DNA of 8,517 bases from Pseudomonadota bacterium (GTDB lineage: Bacteria > Pseudomonadota > Gammaproteobacteria > Burkholderiales > Burkholderiaceae_B). The translations under genes and the position numbers were made by a program. Under the pieces are notes generated by a model. The model searched no databases. It was given only the letters and a program-made list of their open reading frames with translations, and was not told the origin of the DNA. Where the stretch lies: assembly GCA_023432075.1 (NCBI GenBank), contig JAEYVD010000153.1, positions 1 through 8,517 of the forward strand. Direction: 5' to 3'. Below, piece by piece: positions 1 through 6,729 of the stretch (its first letter is position 1; each line of letters opens with the position of its first letter).

Positions 1-32
1 TCGCTGGAGTGATGCCGCAAGGGCCGCAGGCT

Positions 33-72
33 CCCGGACCGTTGCCGCGCGGCTGCGCGGCGCGGGTCCGGG
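33..72 (-). terminator. GC-rich hairpin downstream of ggt, possible terminator
   Basis: Positions 33-40 (CCCGGACC) pair perfectly with 65-72 (GGTCCGGG). Inside, 44-50 (GCCGCGC) pair with 55-61 (GCGCGGC) around a 4-nt loop. The two stems are separated by a 3x3 internal loop, giving one long stable hairpin six bases past the ggt stop codon. No T-run follows on either strand, so it is not a canonical intrinsic terminator. It could act as a 3' stabilising structure or as a terminator that works without a U-tract. If a gene on the plus strand ends just to the left, the hairpin could serve both. Confidence 0.45.
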
Positions 73-78
73 CGCGCT

Positions 79-1839
79 TCAGCCGCCCACCGCAAGCCCT
101 TCGCGGCGCGGATCCGCGCCGCCTTCCAGTCCCTTGGCGTCAATGACGATGCCGTGGATGCCGCTGGGAAACTCGGTGATCCGCACGGGGTGTCCCATGC
201 GCTCAAGCTCTGGCGCCAGCGCTTCCAACGCCGTGCCCTTCTCCAGTTCGGTTTCCTTGTTGCGGCTGCCCATGTTGGGCAAGTCGATCGCCGACTGGAT
301 GTCCAGATTCCAGTCCAGCACGCCCACCAGCGTCTTGGCGACGTAGTTGATGATGGCGCTGCCGCCCGGCGAGCCCACCAGCAAGTACGGCTTGCCCTCC
401 TTGAGCACCATCATCGGCGCCATCGAGCTGCGCGGCCGCTTGCCCGGTTCGATGCGATTGGCCACGAGCCGGCCTTCGGGGTCCTTGAACGACGACGAAA
501 AATCGGTCATCTCGTTGTTCAGCAGAAAGCCCCGGACGAAGATCTTGCTGCCGAATTCGCTTTCGATCGTGGTCGTCATGGTCAGGGCGTTGCCCTGCGC
601 ATCGACCGCCACCAGGTGGCTGGTGGACGGCAGCTCCAGTGCGTTGTCCTTGCCCAGCGTCAGCAGCTTGTCCTCGGGATCGCCAGGCAGCGCCACCTTC
701 ATGCTGCGATCCGGCTGGATCAAAGCGCCGCGCGCGCGCAAGTAAGCCGGGTCCAGCAAGGCGCGCACCGGCACGCGCACGAAGTCGGGGTCGGCCACGT
801 AAAAATCGCGGTCGGCAAACGCCAGCCGGCCGGCTTCCGAGAAATAGTGCACGGCCTGCACCGTGCCGGGTGCATAGCGGCCAAGGGGGAATTGCTCCAA
901 CTCGCCCAACATCTGCAACACGGCGATGGGCCCGCTGCTGGGCGGCCCCATGCCGCACAGCTGGTAGCCGCGGTACGCGCCGCACACCGGATCGCGCGTC
1001 TTGGCGCGATAGTCCGCCAGATCCTTCAAAGCAAGGTCGCCGGGCTTCTCGTGGCCCTGCACCGCCGCCACGATGTCGCGCGCGATGTCGCCCTGGTAGA
1101 AGGCGTCGGCGCCCTGCGAGGCCACGGCGCGCAGGGTGCGCGCGAACGCCGGATTCTTCAGCACGTGGCCCACGGGCCACGGCGTGCCGTCCGGCGCGTA
1201 GAAGTACGCGGCGGCGGCGGCCTGTTGCGGCAGCGCCTTGTTGCCGGCCAGCAGCGCGTGCAGGCGCGGCGACACCGCAAAGCCCGATTCCGCCAGTTCG
1301 ATGGCCGGCTGGAACAGATCGGCCCAGGGCAGCTTGCCCTGCGCCTTGTGCGCCAGTTCCAGCCCGCGCAAGAGGCCGGGCACGGCGACCGACATGCCGT
1401 TGTTGACGGCCTGCGCAAAGGGCAGCGGCTTGCCGTCCGCATCCAGGAAGCGGTCGGGCCGCGCCGCCGCGGGCGCGGTCTCGCGGCTGTCGTACGTGCG
1501 GATCTGGCCGTCCGCCGCCAAATACACCACCATGAAGGCGCCCCCGCCGATGCCGGACGATTGCGGCTCGACCAGATTGAGCACCAGCTGGGTGGCGATG
1601 GCGGCGTCGACCACGCTGCCGCCGCGCCGCAGCATCGCTTCGCCCGCGCGGCTGGCAAGGGGATTGGCGGACACCATCATGAAATGCGGCGCGCGCACGA
1701 GCTCGCGCTTCTGGACGCCGCTGGCGGCTTCGGGATTCAGGTCTTCTGCCGCGGGCGTGCGCGCCCAGCTGGCGGATGCGAACGGCAAGCCGGCGATGGC
1801 GGCGGCGAGCAGCAGGGCGGCGTGGCGGCGTAGGCGCAT
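79..1839 (-). CDS. ggt: Gamma-glutamyltranspeptidase precursor (GGT), periplasmic
   Basis: GGT is an Ntn-hydrolase that hydrolyses or transfers the gamma-glutamyl group of glutathione and related compounds. The 586-aa product starts with a Sec-type signal peptide (basic MRLRR, hydrophobic core, likely cleavage near residue 26), so it should be periplasmic. Visible family features are Arg119 in SRETAP (binds the substrate carboxylate in E. coli GGT), the glycine-rich SSGIGGGAF at 95-102, GPPSSG at 298-303, and the autoprocessing site at Ser405/Thr406 (STSHLVAVD). Cleavage there would give a small subunit of about 181 residues with Thr406 as nucleophile. Thr424, Asp446, Ser471-Ser472 and GSPGG (489-493) complete the active site. 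The position equivalent to E. coli Asn411 is Glu426, as in Bacillus-type enzymes. Cys286 and Cys295 could form a disulfide. The start is supported by GGAG six bases upstream (1846-1849). The gene is divergent from the LysR gene, its likely regulator (inference). Confidence 0.95.
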   Translation of the reverse strand: MRLRRHAALLLAAAIAGLPFASASWARTPAAEDLNPEAASGVQKRELVRAPHFMMVSANPLASRAGEAMLRRGGSVVDAAIATQLVLNLVEPQSSGIGGGAFMVVYLAADGQIRTYDSRETAPAAARPDRFLDADGKPLPFAQAVNNGMSVAVPGLLRGLELAHKAQGKLPWADLFQPAIELAESGFAVSPRLHALLAGNKALPQQAAAAAYFYAPDGTPWPVGHVLKNPAFARTLRAVASQGADAFYQGDIARDIVAAVQGHEKPGDLALKDLADYRAKTRDPVCGAYRGYQLCGMGPPSSGPIAVLQMLGELEQFPLGRYAPGTVQAVHYFSEAGRLAFADRDFYVADPDFVRVPVRALLDPAYLRARGALIQPDRSMKVALPGDPEDKLLTLGKDNALELPSTSHLVAVDAQGNALTMTTTIESEFGSKIFVRGFLLNNEMTDFSSSFKDPEGRLVANRIEPGKRPRSSMAPMMVLKEGKPYLLVGSPGGSAIINYVAKTLVGVLDWNLDIQSAIDLPNMGSRNKETELEKGTALEALAPELERMGHPVRITEFPSGIHGIVIDAKGLEGGADPRREGLAVGG

Positions 1840-1856
1840 GGAAAGCTCCGGTGATC

Positions 1857-1870
1857 GCCGGACGTCCGGC
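1857..1870. promoter_or_regulatory. Perfect 14-bp palindrome in the ggt leader, candidate operator
   Basis: GCCGGACGTCCGGC is a perfect inverted repeat with no spacer, 17 bp upstream of the ggt start codon. It lies just downstream of the -10-like hexamer at 1879-1884, so it would fall at about +2 to +15 of a ggt transcript. That is a usual place for a repressor site. The divergent LysR protein is a candidate ligand, but LysR sites normally contain T-N11-A, and this one does not fit. In GC-rich DNA a short palindrome can also be chance, or simply form a leader hairpin. Confidence 0.4.
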
Positions 1871-1878
1871 AGGCGTCC

Positions 1879-1884
1879 ATGATA
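1879..1884 (-). promoter_or_regulatory. Candidate -10 box for ggt
   Basis: On the minus strand this reads TATCAT, five of six matches to TATAAT, 39 bp upstream of the ggt ATG. The sequence 17 bp further upstream does not resemble TTGACA, so an activator may be needed, or the real promoter may differ. An alternative is the TTGACT at 1883-1888 on the same strand used as a -35 box, but no good -10 follows it. Confidence 0.35.
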
Positions 1885-1924
1885 GTCAAAGGTCCACGCG
1901 GCTGCCCATGCGCGCCTTACGGCT

Positions 1925-1930
1925 TAGAAT
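1925..1930 (+). promoter_or_regulatory. Candidate -10 box for the lysR gene
   Basis: TAGAAT matches TATAAT at five of six positions and lies 36 bp upstream of the lysR ATG. The 17-bp-spaced -35 region (CTGCCC, 1902-1907) is weak. Two copies of TTACGG, at 1917-1922 and 1937-1942, flank this box with a 20-bp period (about two helical turns). They could be a binding site for autoregulation, but six-base repeats are weak evidence. Confidence 0.35.
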
Positions 1931-1966
1931 CGCGGTTTACGGATCACCAGAGCCCCCGTTTGCGCC

Positions 1967-2902
1967 ATGCGCCTGCGCCACATCGAGATATTCGAAGCGA
2001 TCCGCCGCACCGGATCCCTGACCGAAGCCGCCGCCGCGCTGCACATTTCCCAGCCGGCCGCCAGCAAGCTGCTGGCGCATGCCGAAAGCCAGCTTGGCTT
2101 CAAGCTGTTTGACCGGGTGAAGGGCCGGCTGGTCGCCACGCGCGAGGCAGAAATCCTGACGCCCGAGATCGCGCGGCTGAATCAGGACCTGAGCAGTGTG
2201 CGCCGGCTGGCCGCCAACCTGCGCGACCGGCCCAACGGCCACCTGCGCCTGGGTTGCGCGCCCGCGCTGGGACTTGGCCTGCTGCCCGGCGTCGTGCGCG
2301 ACAGCCGCGACGCGCAGCCCGGCATCACGTTCGATATCCATACGCATCACAGCGCCGAGCTGGTGCAGGGGCTGCTGACGCGCGAACTGGATCTGGCCAT
2401 CACGTTCGATACCAACGACTATCCCGGCCTCACGCGCATGGGGCTGGGGCACACCGAGCTCGTGCACCTGAGCCGCCGCGCCGCGCAGGGTCCGCTGCGA
2501 TTGTCGGCGCTGTCGGAAGCGAGAGGCGCCGCAGCGGCGGGGTCCACCTCGGCAGGCGAGACGCTGATCGTGCTGGACGCCAACGACGCCTCCGGCGCGT
2601 TGCTGCAATTGGCGCTGGACGCCCAGGGCCTGGCGCCGCAGGTCGCCATCCAGGTGCAGACGCATTACGTGGCCTGCGCGCTGGTGGACGCGGGATGCGG
2701 CGACGCCATCGTCGACGCCATCACCGCGCAGGCCATGCTGCGTCCCGGCATGACCCTGCGCCGCCTGGAACCCGCGCTGCGCGTGCCGATCAGCATCATG
2801 ACGCGCAACCAGGATCCGCTTTCCGCCCTGCACCGCGACCTGATCGAGCGCCTGCGCACGGCCTGCGCCGCATTAATGGAAGGACTGGAAGCGCGGGGCT
2901 GA
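1967..2902 (+). CDS. LysR-family transcriptional regulator
   Basis: The 311-aa product has the normal length and layout of LysR regulators. The N-terminal winged helix-turn-helix spans residues 1-60, with the recognition region SLTEAAAALHISQPAASKLL at 17-36 and the conserved GFKLFDR wing at 44-50. A linker helix (about 66-88) leads to a periplasmic-binding-protein-like effector domain (about 92-300), with the usual LDLAITFD at 141-148 and DAGCGDAIVD at 241-250. The HTH style (RHIEIFEAIRRTGSLTEAA) recalls the OccR/NocR-like subgroup that senses amino-acid-type ligands; this is an impression, not a search result. An Ala/Gly/Ser-rich stretch at 184-198 looks like a loop insertion. No clear Shine-Dalgarno precedes the ATG. 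The gene is divergent from ggt across 127 bp, so ggt is the first target to test, with autoregulation likely. The 3' end lies in a 13-bp tandem repeat. Confidence 0.93.
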   Translation: MRLRHIEIFEAIRRTGSLTEAAAALHISQPAASKLLAHAESQLGFKLFDRVKGRLVATREAEILTPEIARLNQDLSSVRRLAANLRDRPNGHLRLGCAPALGLGLLPGVVRDSRDAQPGITFDIHTHHSAELVQGLLTRELDLAITFDTNDYPGLTRMGLGHTELVHLSRRAAQGPLRLSALSEARGAAAAGSTSAGETLIVLDANDASGALLQLALDAQGLAPQVAIQVQTHYVACALVDAGCGDAIVDAITAQAMLRPGMTLRRLEPALRVPISIMTRNQDPLSALHRDLIERLRTACAALMEGLEARG

Positions 2903-2956
2903 TCTCCGGGTCTGATGTCCGGGTCTGAACGCGGGGTCTTAATTCCGAATCTGCGC
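2892..2956. repeat. Degenerate 13-bp tandem repeat spanning the lysR stop codon
   Basis: Two near-identical units start at 2905 and 2918, each TCCGGGTCTGA plus two variable bases. In register before and after them lie weaker copies: 2892-2904 (CGCGGGGCTGATC), 2931-2943 (GCGGGGTCTTAAT) and 2944-2956 (TCCGAATCTGCGC). The lysR stop TGA at 2900-2902 is the TGA of the first copy. Because 13 is not a multiple of 3, the TGAs at 2900, 2913 and 2926 fall in three different frames. This looks like slippage-type duplication of the gene's 3' end followed by decay. Confidence 0.75.
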
Positions 2957-2991
2957 CCCTACGCTGAACCGCGCAGTCCAGCCGCAAAGCA

Positions 2992-3017
2992 CAACGGGCG
3001 CCCGAAGGCGCCCGTTG
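2992..3017 (-). terminator. Intrinsic terminator-like hairpin for the bug gene
   Basis: An 11-bp perfect stem (2992-3002 with 3007-3017) closes a 4-nt loop that reads TTCG on the minus strand, the extra-stable UUCG tetraloop closed by C-G. On the minus strand it lies about 40 bases past the bug stop and is followed by TGTGCTTTGC, a short T-containing tail. A weaker stem (3029-3034 with 3043-3048) sits between it and the stop codon. The position between two convergent genes suggests it may also stop lysR transcripts, although no T-run follows on the plus strand. Confidence 0.75.
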
Positions 3018-3056
3018 CAATGTCGTCTGGGGCAGACCAGCCTGCCCCGCGCGGCA

Positions 3057-4049
3057 TCAGTCCAGCTTGATGTTCTGCTTCTTCACGACGTCCTGGGCCC
3101 AGTCGAACTGTTCCTGGATTTCCTTGGCGAACTCTTCCGGCGTGTTGCCCGACGGCGCCGAGCCTTGCTCGTCCAGCGCCTTGATGACCTTCGGGTCCTT
3201 CAGGGCCACGACGGCGGCATCACGCAGCTTGTTCACGACTTCCATCGGCGTGCCCTTGGGCGCCAAGAGGCCATACCAGACGGGCTGGTTCAGCACCGGG
3301 TAGCCGGCGTCCTTGAAGGTCGGCACGCCCTTGACCGCGGCGATCTGCTCGGGCCAGGCGATGGCCATGGCGTTCAGCTTGCCGGCCTGGATCTGCGGCA
3401 TCGACGACGGCAGGTTGTCGAACAGGATTTCGATCTGGCCGCCAACGGCATCGGCCAGTGCCGGACCCGAACCCTTGTAGGGCACGTGCACGATGTCGGT
3501 GCCGGTGGCCATCTTGAACGATTCGCCCATCAGGTGCAGCACGCCGCACGTGCCCGAGCTGCCGTACGAGTACTTGCCCGGGTTCTTCTTCAGCTCTTCG
3601 ATGAAGCCCTTGAAGTCCTTGGCGGGGAACTTGGGGTTCACGGCCACGACGTTGGCGGTGTTGGCGAAGTTGGTGACCGGCTGGAAGTCCTTGATCGGAT
3701 CGTACGGCAGGTCCTTCGGACGGCAGGCGGGGTTCACGGCCATCGTGGAGACGGTGGCGATGGACAGCGTGTAGCCGTCGGCCGGCGCACGCGCGGCTTC
3801 GGCCGCACCGATGGCGCCGCCCGCGCCGCCCTTGTTTTCAACGACCATGGGCTGGCCAAGTTCCTGGCTCATGCGCTGCGTCACGAGGCGCGCAATGATG
3901 TCGGTGGAACCGCCAGGCGCGAACGGAACGATCACGCGGATGGCCTTGCTGGGGTACTTGTCTGCGGCGTGCGCGACCGAAACGCCCAACGTGCCGGCGG
4001 CGCCGGTAGCAAGGGCGATGGCCACTGCCAGGGAGCGGACCTTATTCAT
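3057..4049 (-). CDS. Bug-family (TctC-type) periplasmic solute-binding protein
   Basis: The 330-aa product is an extracytoplasmic receptor of the Bug/TctC family, which captures small organic acids, amino acids or related carboxylates in the periplasm. A classic Sec signal peptide ends at AHA (26-28), cleaved before ADKYPSKAI. Family hallmarks follow: IRVIVPFAPGGSTDIIAR (37-54), the GGAGGAIGA loop (74-82), DGYTLSIAT (91-99), LPYDPIKDFQPVT (114-126), HVPYKGSGPALADAVGGQIE (188-207), a conserved DNLPSSMPQIQAGK segment (211-224), and PKGTP (264-268). Cys109 and Cys168 are the only cysteines of the mature protein and may form a disulfide. The start is chosen from the strong GGAGGAAA (4057-4064) upstream and because the signal peptide then begins correctly; a longer reading to 4175 is unlikely. 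No tctA/tctB membrane genes are present, so it is an orphan receptor, as is common in Bordetella and Achromobacter. The ligand is unknown. Confidence 0.94.
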   Translation of the reverse strand: MNKVRSLAVAIALATGAAGTLGVSVAHAADKYPSKAIRVIVPFAPGGSTDIIARLVTQRMSQELGQPMVVENKGGAGGAIGAAEAARAPADGYTLSIATVSTMAVNPACRPKDLPYDPIKDFQPVTNFANTANVVAVNPKFPAKDFKGFIEELKKNPGKYSYGSSGTCGVLHLMGESFKMATGTDIVHVPYKGSGPALADAVGGQIEILFDNLPSSMPQIQAGKLNAMAIAWPEQIAAVKGVPTFKDAGYPVLNQPVWYGLLAPKGTPMEVVNKLRDAAVVALKDPKVIKALDEQGSAPSGNTPEEFAKEIQEQFDWAQDVVKKQNIKLD

Positions 4050-4081
4050 AGATGTGTTTCCTCCAAGATTGCGAGCCCGTG

Positions 4082-4122
4082 TGTAGACGGACCGTTGTGT
4101 GTTGTGTCCGCCTGTAGACGGA
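4082..4122. repeat. Direct repeat pair in the bug upstream region
   Basis: TGTAGACGGA occurs at 4082-4091 and again at 4113-4122, a 31-bp period (about three helical turns). In both copies a C follows after one more base. The pair lies 33-73 bp upstream of the bug start codon. On the bug strand each reads TCCGTCTACA. Same-face spacing suggests binding sites for a regulator of bug, or a duplication. Confidence 0.5.
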
Positions 4123-4146
4123 ACAGCAGATAACGGTGCGGGCGCA

Positions 4147-4211
4147 TTGCTTGTGCGCAGCTGTCTGAGCTGCATTTATAGGTTGCTTGTGGCACACGCG
4201 CCCGCCAGAAT
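4147..4211 (+). promoter_or_regulatory. Direct repeat and candidate promoter for the AEC gene
   Basis: TTGCTTGTG occurs at 4147-4155 and at 4183-4191 (36-bp period). The second copy starts with TTGCTT (4183-4188, partial -35). This is followed after exactly 17 bp by CAGAAT (4206-4211, four of six -10 matches), 79 bp upstream of the transporter ATG. Between the copies there is a 6-bp inverted repeat (4157-4162 with 4168-4173). On the opposite strand, TATAAA at 4175-4180 could be a -10 box for bug, but it has no recognisable -35. Together these describe the 241-bp gene-free region 4050-4290; nothing else is evident in it. Confidence 0.3.
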
Positions 4212-4290
4212 GTCGGAGAATAGCAGCAAACGCTTACACCCGCATAGCGCGCCGATCCCGCCTGGCGCTGGACAAGAATCCCCCTCTCCC

Positions 4291-5187
4291 ATGTCTGTGG
4301 CATTCCTGGTTTTCCCCGATTTCATGCTGGTCGCGCTGGGTTGGGCGCTACGTCACAAACTAGGTTTCTCACGCGAATTCTTCGCCGGCACCGAACGCCT
4401 CGTCTACTTCGTGCTGTTTCCCGCATTGCTGTTCCAGGCGATCCTGCGCACGCCGATCACGGCGGGCAACGCGGCGCTGCTGCTGCAGGCTTCTGCCGCG
4501 GTCGTGGCCGCGGGCGTGGCGATGGCGTGGCTGGCGGGCCTGGTCCTGCGGCCCTCGTCGATCGGGCTCGCCTCGTCGGCGCAATGCGGGTACCGCTTCA
4601 ACACCTACATCGGCCTGGCCTTGTCGGCCAGCCTGGCGGGCACGCAGGGCCAGACCGTCATGGCGCTGATCGTCGGCTTTGCGGTGCCCATGGCCAACGT
4701 CGCGGCCGTGTACGGCCTGGCGCGGCACAGCGGCGGCAACCTGCTGCGCGAACTGGCGCGCAATCCGCTGGTGATCTCCACGCTGCTCGGCCTGGCCTGC
4801 AATCTGGCGGGCCTGCAGCTACCCGGTGCCGTCGACACCGTGCTCGCGCGGCTGGGCGCCGCGGCGATTGCGCTGGGCATCCTCTGCGTGGGCGCCAGCC
4901 TGGCATGGGAAGGCGGCAAAGGCTACGGATCCCTGATTGCCTGGATGCTGGCCGTCAAGCTCGTCGCGCTGCCCGCGGTCGCGCTGCTGGTGGCGCACCT
5001 GCTCGGCCTGCCGCCGCTGGAAGCACGCATGCTGCTGCTCTTCGCGGCGCTGCCCACCGCCTCGGCGGCCTACGTGCTCGCGATGCGCATGGGCGGCGAC
5101 GGCCGCATGGTGGCCGTGCTGATCTCGCTGGGCACCTTGTTCTCGGCCGTCACGATCCCGCTGTGGCTGCTGCTGGCCGGCGGCTGA
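4291..5187 (+). CDS. AEC-family (auxin efflux carrier-like) inner-membrane transporter
   Basis: The 298-aa product is a hydrophobic protein with about ten predicted membrane segments along its whole length, as in the AEC/PIN-like family of secondary carriers. Bacterial members carry malate, malonate or other small solutes. Family features include the N-terminal LVYFVLFPALLFQAILRTP (37-55), CGYRFNTYIGLALS (99-112) with the conserved RFNTYIGL core, ARNPLVISTLLGLACNLAG (156-174), and the C-terminal LPTASAAYVLAMRMGGD (254-270). The start at 4291 is chosen because the family homology begins with the first membrane helix right there. It has no clear Shine-Dalgarno (CCCTCTCCC precedes it), and in-frame starts at 4210 or 4099 would add a polar, non-family tail. 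It is divergent from bug and convergent with fumC. The substrate cannot be read from the sequence; a carboxylate is a reasonable guess from the family. Confidence 0.9.
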   Translation: MSVAFLVFPDFMLVALGWALRHKLGFSREFFAGTERLVYFVLFPALLFQAILRTPITAGNAALLLQASAAVVAAGVAMAWLAGLVLRPSSIGLASSAQCGYRFNTYIGLALSASLAGTQGQTVMALIVGFAVPMANVAAVYGLARHSGGNLLRELARNPLVISTLLGLACNLAGLQLPGAVDTVLARLGAAAIALGILCVGASLAWEGGKGYGSLIAWMLAVKLVALPAVALLVAHLLGLPPLEARMLLLFAALPTASAAYVLAMRMGGDGRMVAVLISLGTLFSAVTIPLWLLLAGG

Positions 5188-5197
5188 TCTTTCCCCC

Positions 5198-5229
5198 AAA
5201 AAAATGGCCGCCCCGGCAAGGGCGGCCAT
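5198..5229 (-). terminator. Rho-independent terminator of fumC
   Basis: A 10-bp perfect stem (5204-5213 with 5220-5229) encloses a 6-nt loop. On the minus strand it is followed directly by a run of seven T (complement of the A-run 5198-5204; the first T belongs to the stem). This is a textbook intrinsic terminator 25 bases past the fumC stop. It starts 16 bases after the transporter stop, so its stem may also help end that transcript from the other side, though no T-run follows on the plus strand. Confidence 0.92.
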
Positions 5230-5253
5230 CTCATGCGGGTGGCGCAAGCCGGT

Positions 5254-6651
5254 TCAAGAAGGCTTGTGCGCGTTCGTCATCGAGCCCGGCACCACCCATT
5301 CGGCAAACTGCGCTTCGGTCACATAGCCCAGCGCCAGCGCCGATTCCTTCAGCGACAGGCCTTCCTTGTGCGCCTTCTTGGCGATCTGCGCGGCCTTGTC
5401 GTAGCCAATGTGCGGATTCAGCGCGGTCACCAGCATCAGCGAACGATCAACCAGTTCGGCAATGCGCTCGTGGTTGGGCTCGATGCCCGCGGCGCAATGC
5501 TTGTCGAAGCTGGCCATGCCGTCCGTCAAAAGTCGCACCGACTGCAGGAAGTTGTGGATCACCAACGGCTTGTAGACGTTCAGCTCGAAGTTGCCGCTGG
5601 CGCCGCCGATGTTGATCGCCACGTCGTTGCCCAGGACCTGCGCGGCCAGCATCGTGATGGCTTCGCACTGCGTCGGGTTGACCTTGCCCGGCATGATCGA
5701 GCTGCCCGGCTCGTTCTCGGGGATGCTGATCTCGCCCAGCCCCGAACGCGGACCGCTCGACAGCCAGCGCACGTCGTTGGCGATCTTCATGAGGCCGGCC
5801 GCCAGCGACTTCAGCGCGCCGTGCGCAAACAGCAGCGCCTCGTGCGAGGCGAGCGCCTGGAATTTGTTGGGCGCCGAGACGAATGCCGTGCCGGTGGCGT
5901 GGGCCAGATCGGCCGACACCTTGGCGCTGAATTGCGGATGCGCGTTCAGGCCCGTGCCCACCGCGGTGCCGCCGATGGCCAGCTGGTGCAGGCCCGGCAG
6001 CGTGGCGCGGATCTGCTGCTCGGCCAGATCGAGCTGGGCCACGTAGCCCGAGAGTTCCTGGCCCAGCGTCAGCGGCGTGGCGTCCTGCAGGTGGGTGCGG
6101 CCGATCTTGACGATGTCATAGAACGCGGCGCTCTTTTCCGCCAGCGTGGCGCGCAGCGCCTTCAGCGACGGCAGCAGGCGGTGCTCGACCTCGACGGCGG
6201 CCGCCACGTGCATGGCGGTCGGGAACGTGTCGTTGGAAGACTGCCCGCGGTTGACGTGATCGTTCGGGTGCACCTTGCGCGCTTCGCCGCGCTCGCCGCC
6301 CAGGAGTTCCGAGGCGCGGTTGGCCAGCACCTCGTTCATGTTCATGTTGCTCTGCGTGCCCGATCCGGTCTGCCAGACCGACAGCGGAAACTCGTTGGGC
6401 CACTTGCCCGCGACGACTTCGTCGGCGGCACGCATGATCGCGTCGGCGATCTGCGGATCCAGCTCGCCCAGGTCGGCATTGACCTTGGCCGCGGAACGCT
6501 TTAGCCGCGCCATCGCATTGACCAGCGGCTCCGGCATCTTTTCGGTGGAGATCGCGAAGAAATGCAGCGAGCGCTGCGTCTGGGCCCCCCACAGATGGTC
6601 TTGCGGCACCTCGATGGGGCCAAAGGTGTCTTTTTCGATGCGGGTCTTCAT
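5254..6651 (-). CDS. fumC: Class II fumarate hydratase (fumarase C)
   Basis: FumC is the iron-independent, homotetrameric cytosolic fumarase that interconverts fumarate and L-malate in the TCA cycle. The 465-aa product is almost the length of the E. coli enzyme and co-linear with it. Diagnostic segments are WGAQTQRS (21-28), the substrate-binding [14 protein letters not shown] (95-108), [14 protein letters not shown] (128-141), the catalytic [10 protein letters not shown] with His187 (184-193), and the superfamily signature [13 protein letters not shown] (316-328) with the catalytic serine region Ser317-Ser318. [16 protein letters not shown] (347-362) then confirms fumarase over aspartase. 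Lys323 and Asn325 of the signature are intact. The C-terminal domain ([15 protein letters not shown]) is complete. A GGAG nine bases before the ATG supports the start. The gene is single, has its own terminator, and is divergent from tsaE. Oxygen- and superoxide-stable class II fumarases are often the main fumarase in aerobic betaproteobacteria, but whether a class I enzyme exists elsewhere cannot be seen. Confidence 0.97.
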   Translation of the reverse strand: MKTRIEKDTFGPIEVPQDHLWGAQTQRSLHFFAISTEKMPEPLVNAMARLKRSAAKVNADLGELDPQIADAIMRAADEVVAGKWPNEFPLSVWQTGSGTQSNMNMNEVLANRASELLGGERGEARKVHPNDHVNRGQSSNDTFPTAMHVAAAVEVEHRLLPSLKALRATLAEKSAAFYDIVKIGRTHLQDATPLTLGQELSGYVAQLDLAEQQIRATLPGLHQLAIGGTAVGTGLNAHPQFSAKVSADLAHATGTAFVSAPNKFQALASHEALLFAHGALKSLAAGLMKIANDVRWLSSGPRSGLGEISIPENEPGSSIMPGKVNPTQCEAITMLAAQVLGNDVAINIGGASGNFELNVYKPLVIHNFLQSVRLLTDGMASFDKHCAAGIEPNHERIAELVDRSLMLVTALNPHIGYDKAAQIAKKAHKEGLSLKESALALGYVTEAQFAEWVVPGSMTNAHKPS

Positions 6652-6729
6652 GGCGCGTACAACTCCGTGGCGGCGTCAGTCGCGGGCGGCGGGAAGCCGT
6701 CGGTCACGACATATTGAGAATAAAAATCA

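Noticed and set aside
1..12. Possible last codons of a plus-strand gene (TCG CTG GAG TGA)
   Set aside because: Four codons are too few to support a call; a convergent neighbour ending here is possible but not shown.
154..1833. 559-codon open frame on the plus strand opposite ggt
   Set aside because: It mirrors ggt. Its translation is rich in Arg, His, Gln and Ala with no recognisable domain, which is typical of antisense frames in GC-rich genes.
1937..2833. 298-codon minus-strand frame opposite the LysR gene
   Set aside because: The composition is antisense-like (many Gln, Arg, His), while the plus-strand frame encodes a full, well-conserved LysR protein.
3015..4133. 372-codon plus-strand frame opposite bug
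   Set aside because: It has His/Arg/Gly-rich shadow composition and runs through the bug terminator; the other strand holds the clear Bug protein.
4157..4173. 6-bp inverted repeat GCAGCT/AGCTGC with a 5-nt spacer
   Set aside because: It is too short to call an operator alone in GC-rich DNA; it is mentioned with the intergenic region only.
4050..4175. 42-codon N-terminal extension of bug
   Set aside because: The strong GGAGGAAA lies inside it, directly before the Met that begins a classic signal peptide; the extension is polar and would disrupt export.
4099..4290. Upstream starts for the AEC transporter (GTG at 4099, ATG at 4210)
   Set aside because: They add a non-family polar segment and overlap the probable promoter elements. 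Neither has a Shine-Dalgarno, although the chosen start also lacks one.
5233..6504. 423-codon plus-strand frame opposite fumC
   Set aside because: Its product is rich in Arg, Gln, His and Val without known motifs; fumC on the other strand has every catalytic signature.
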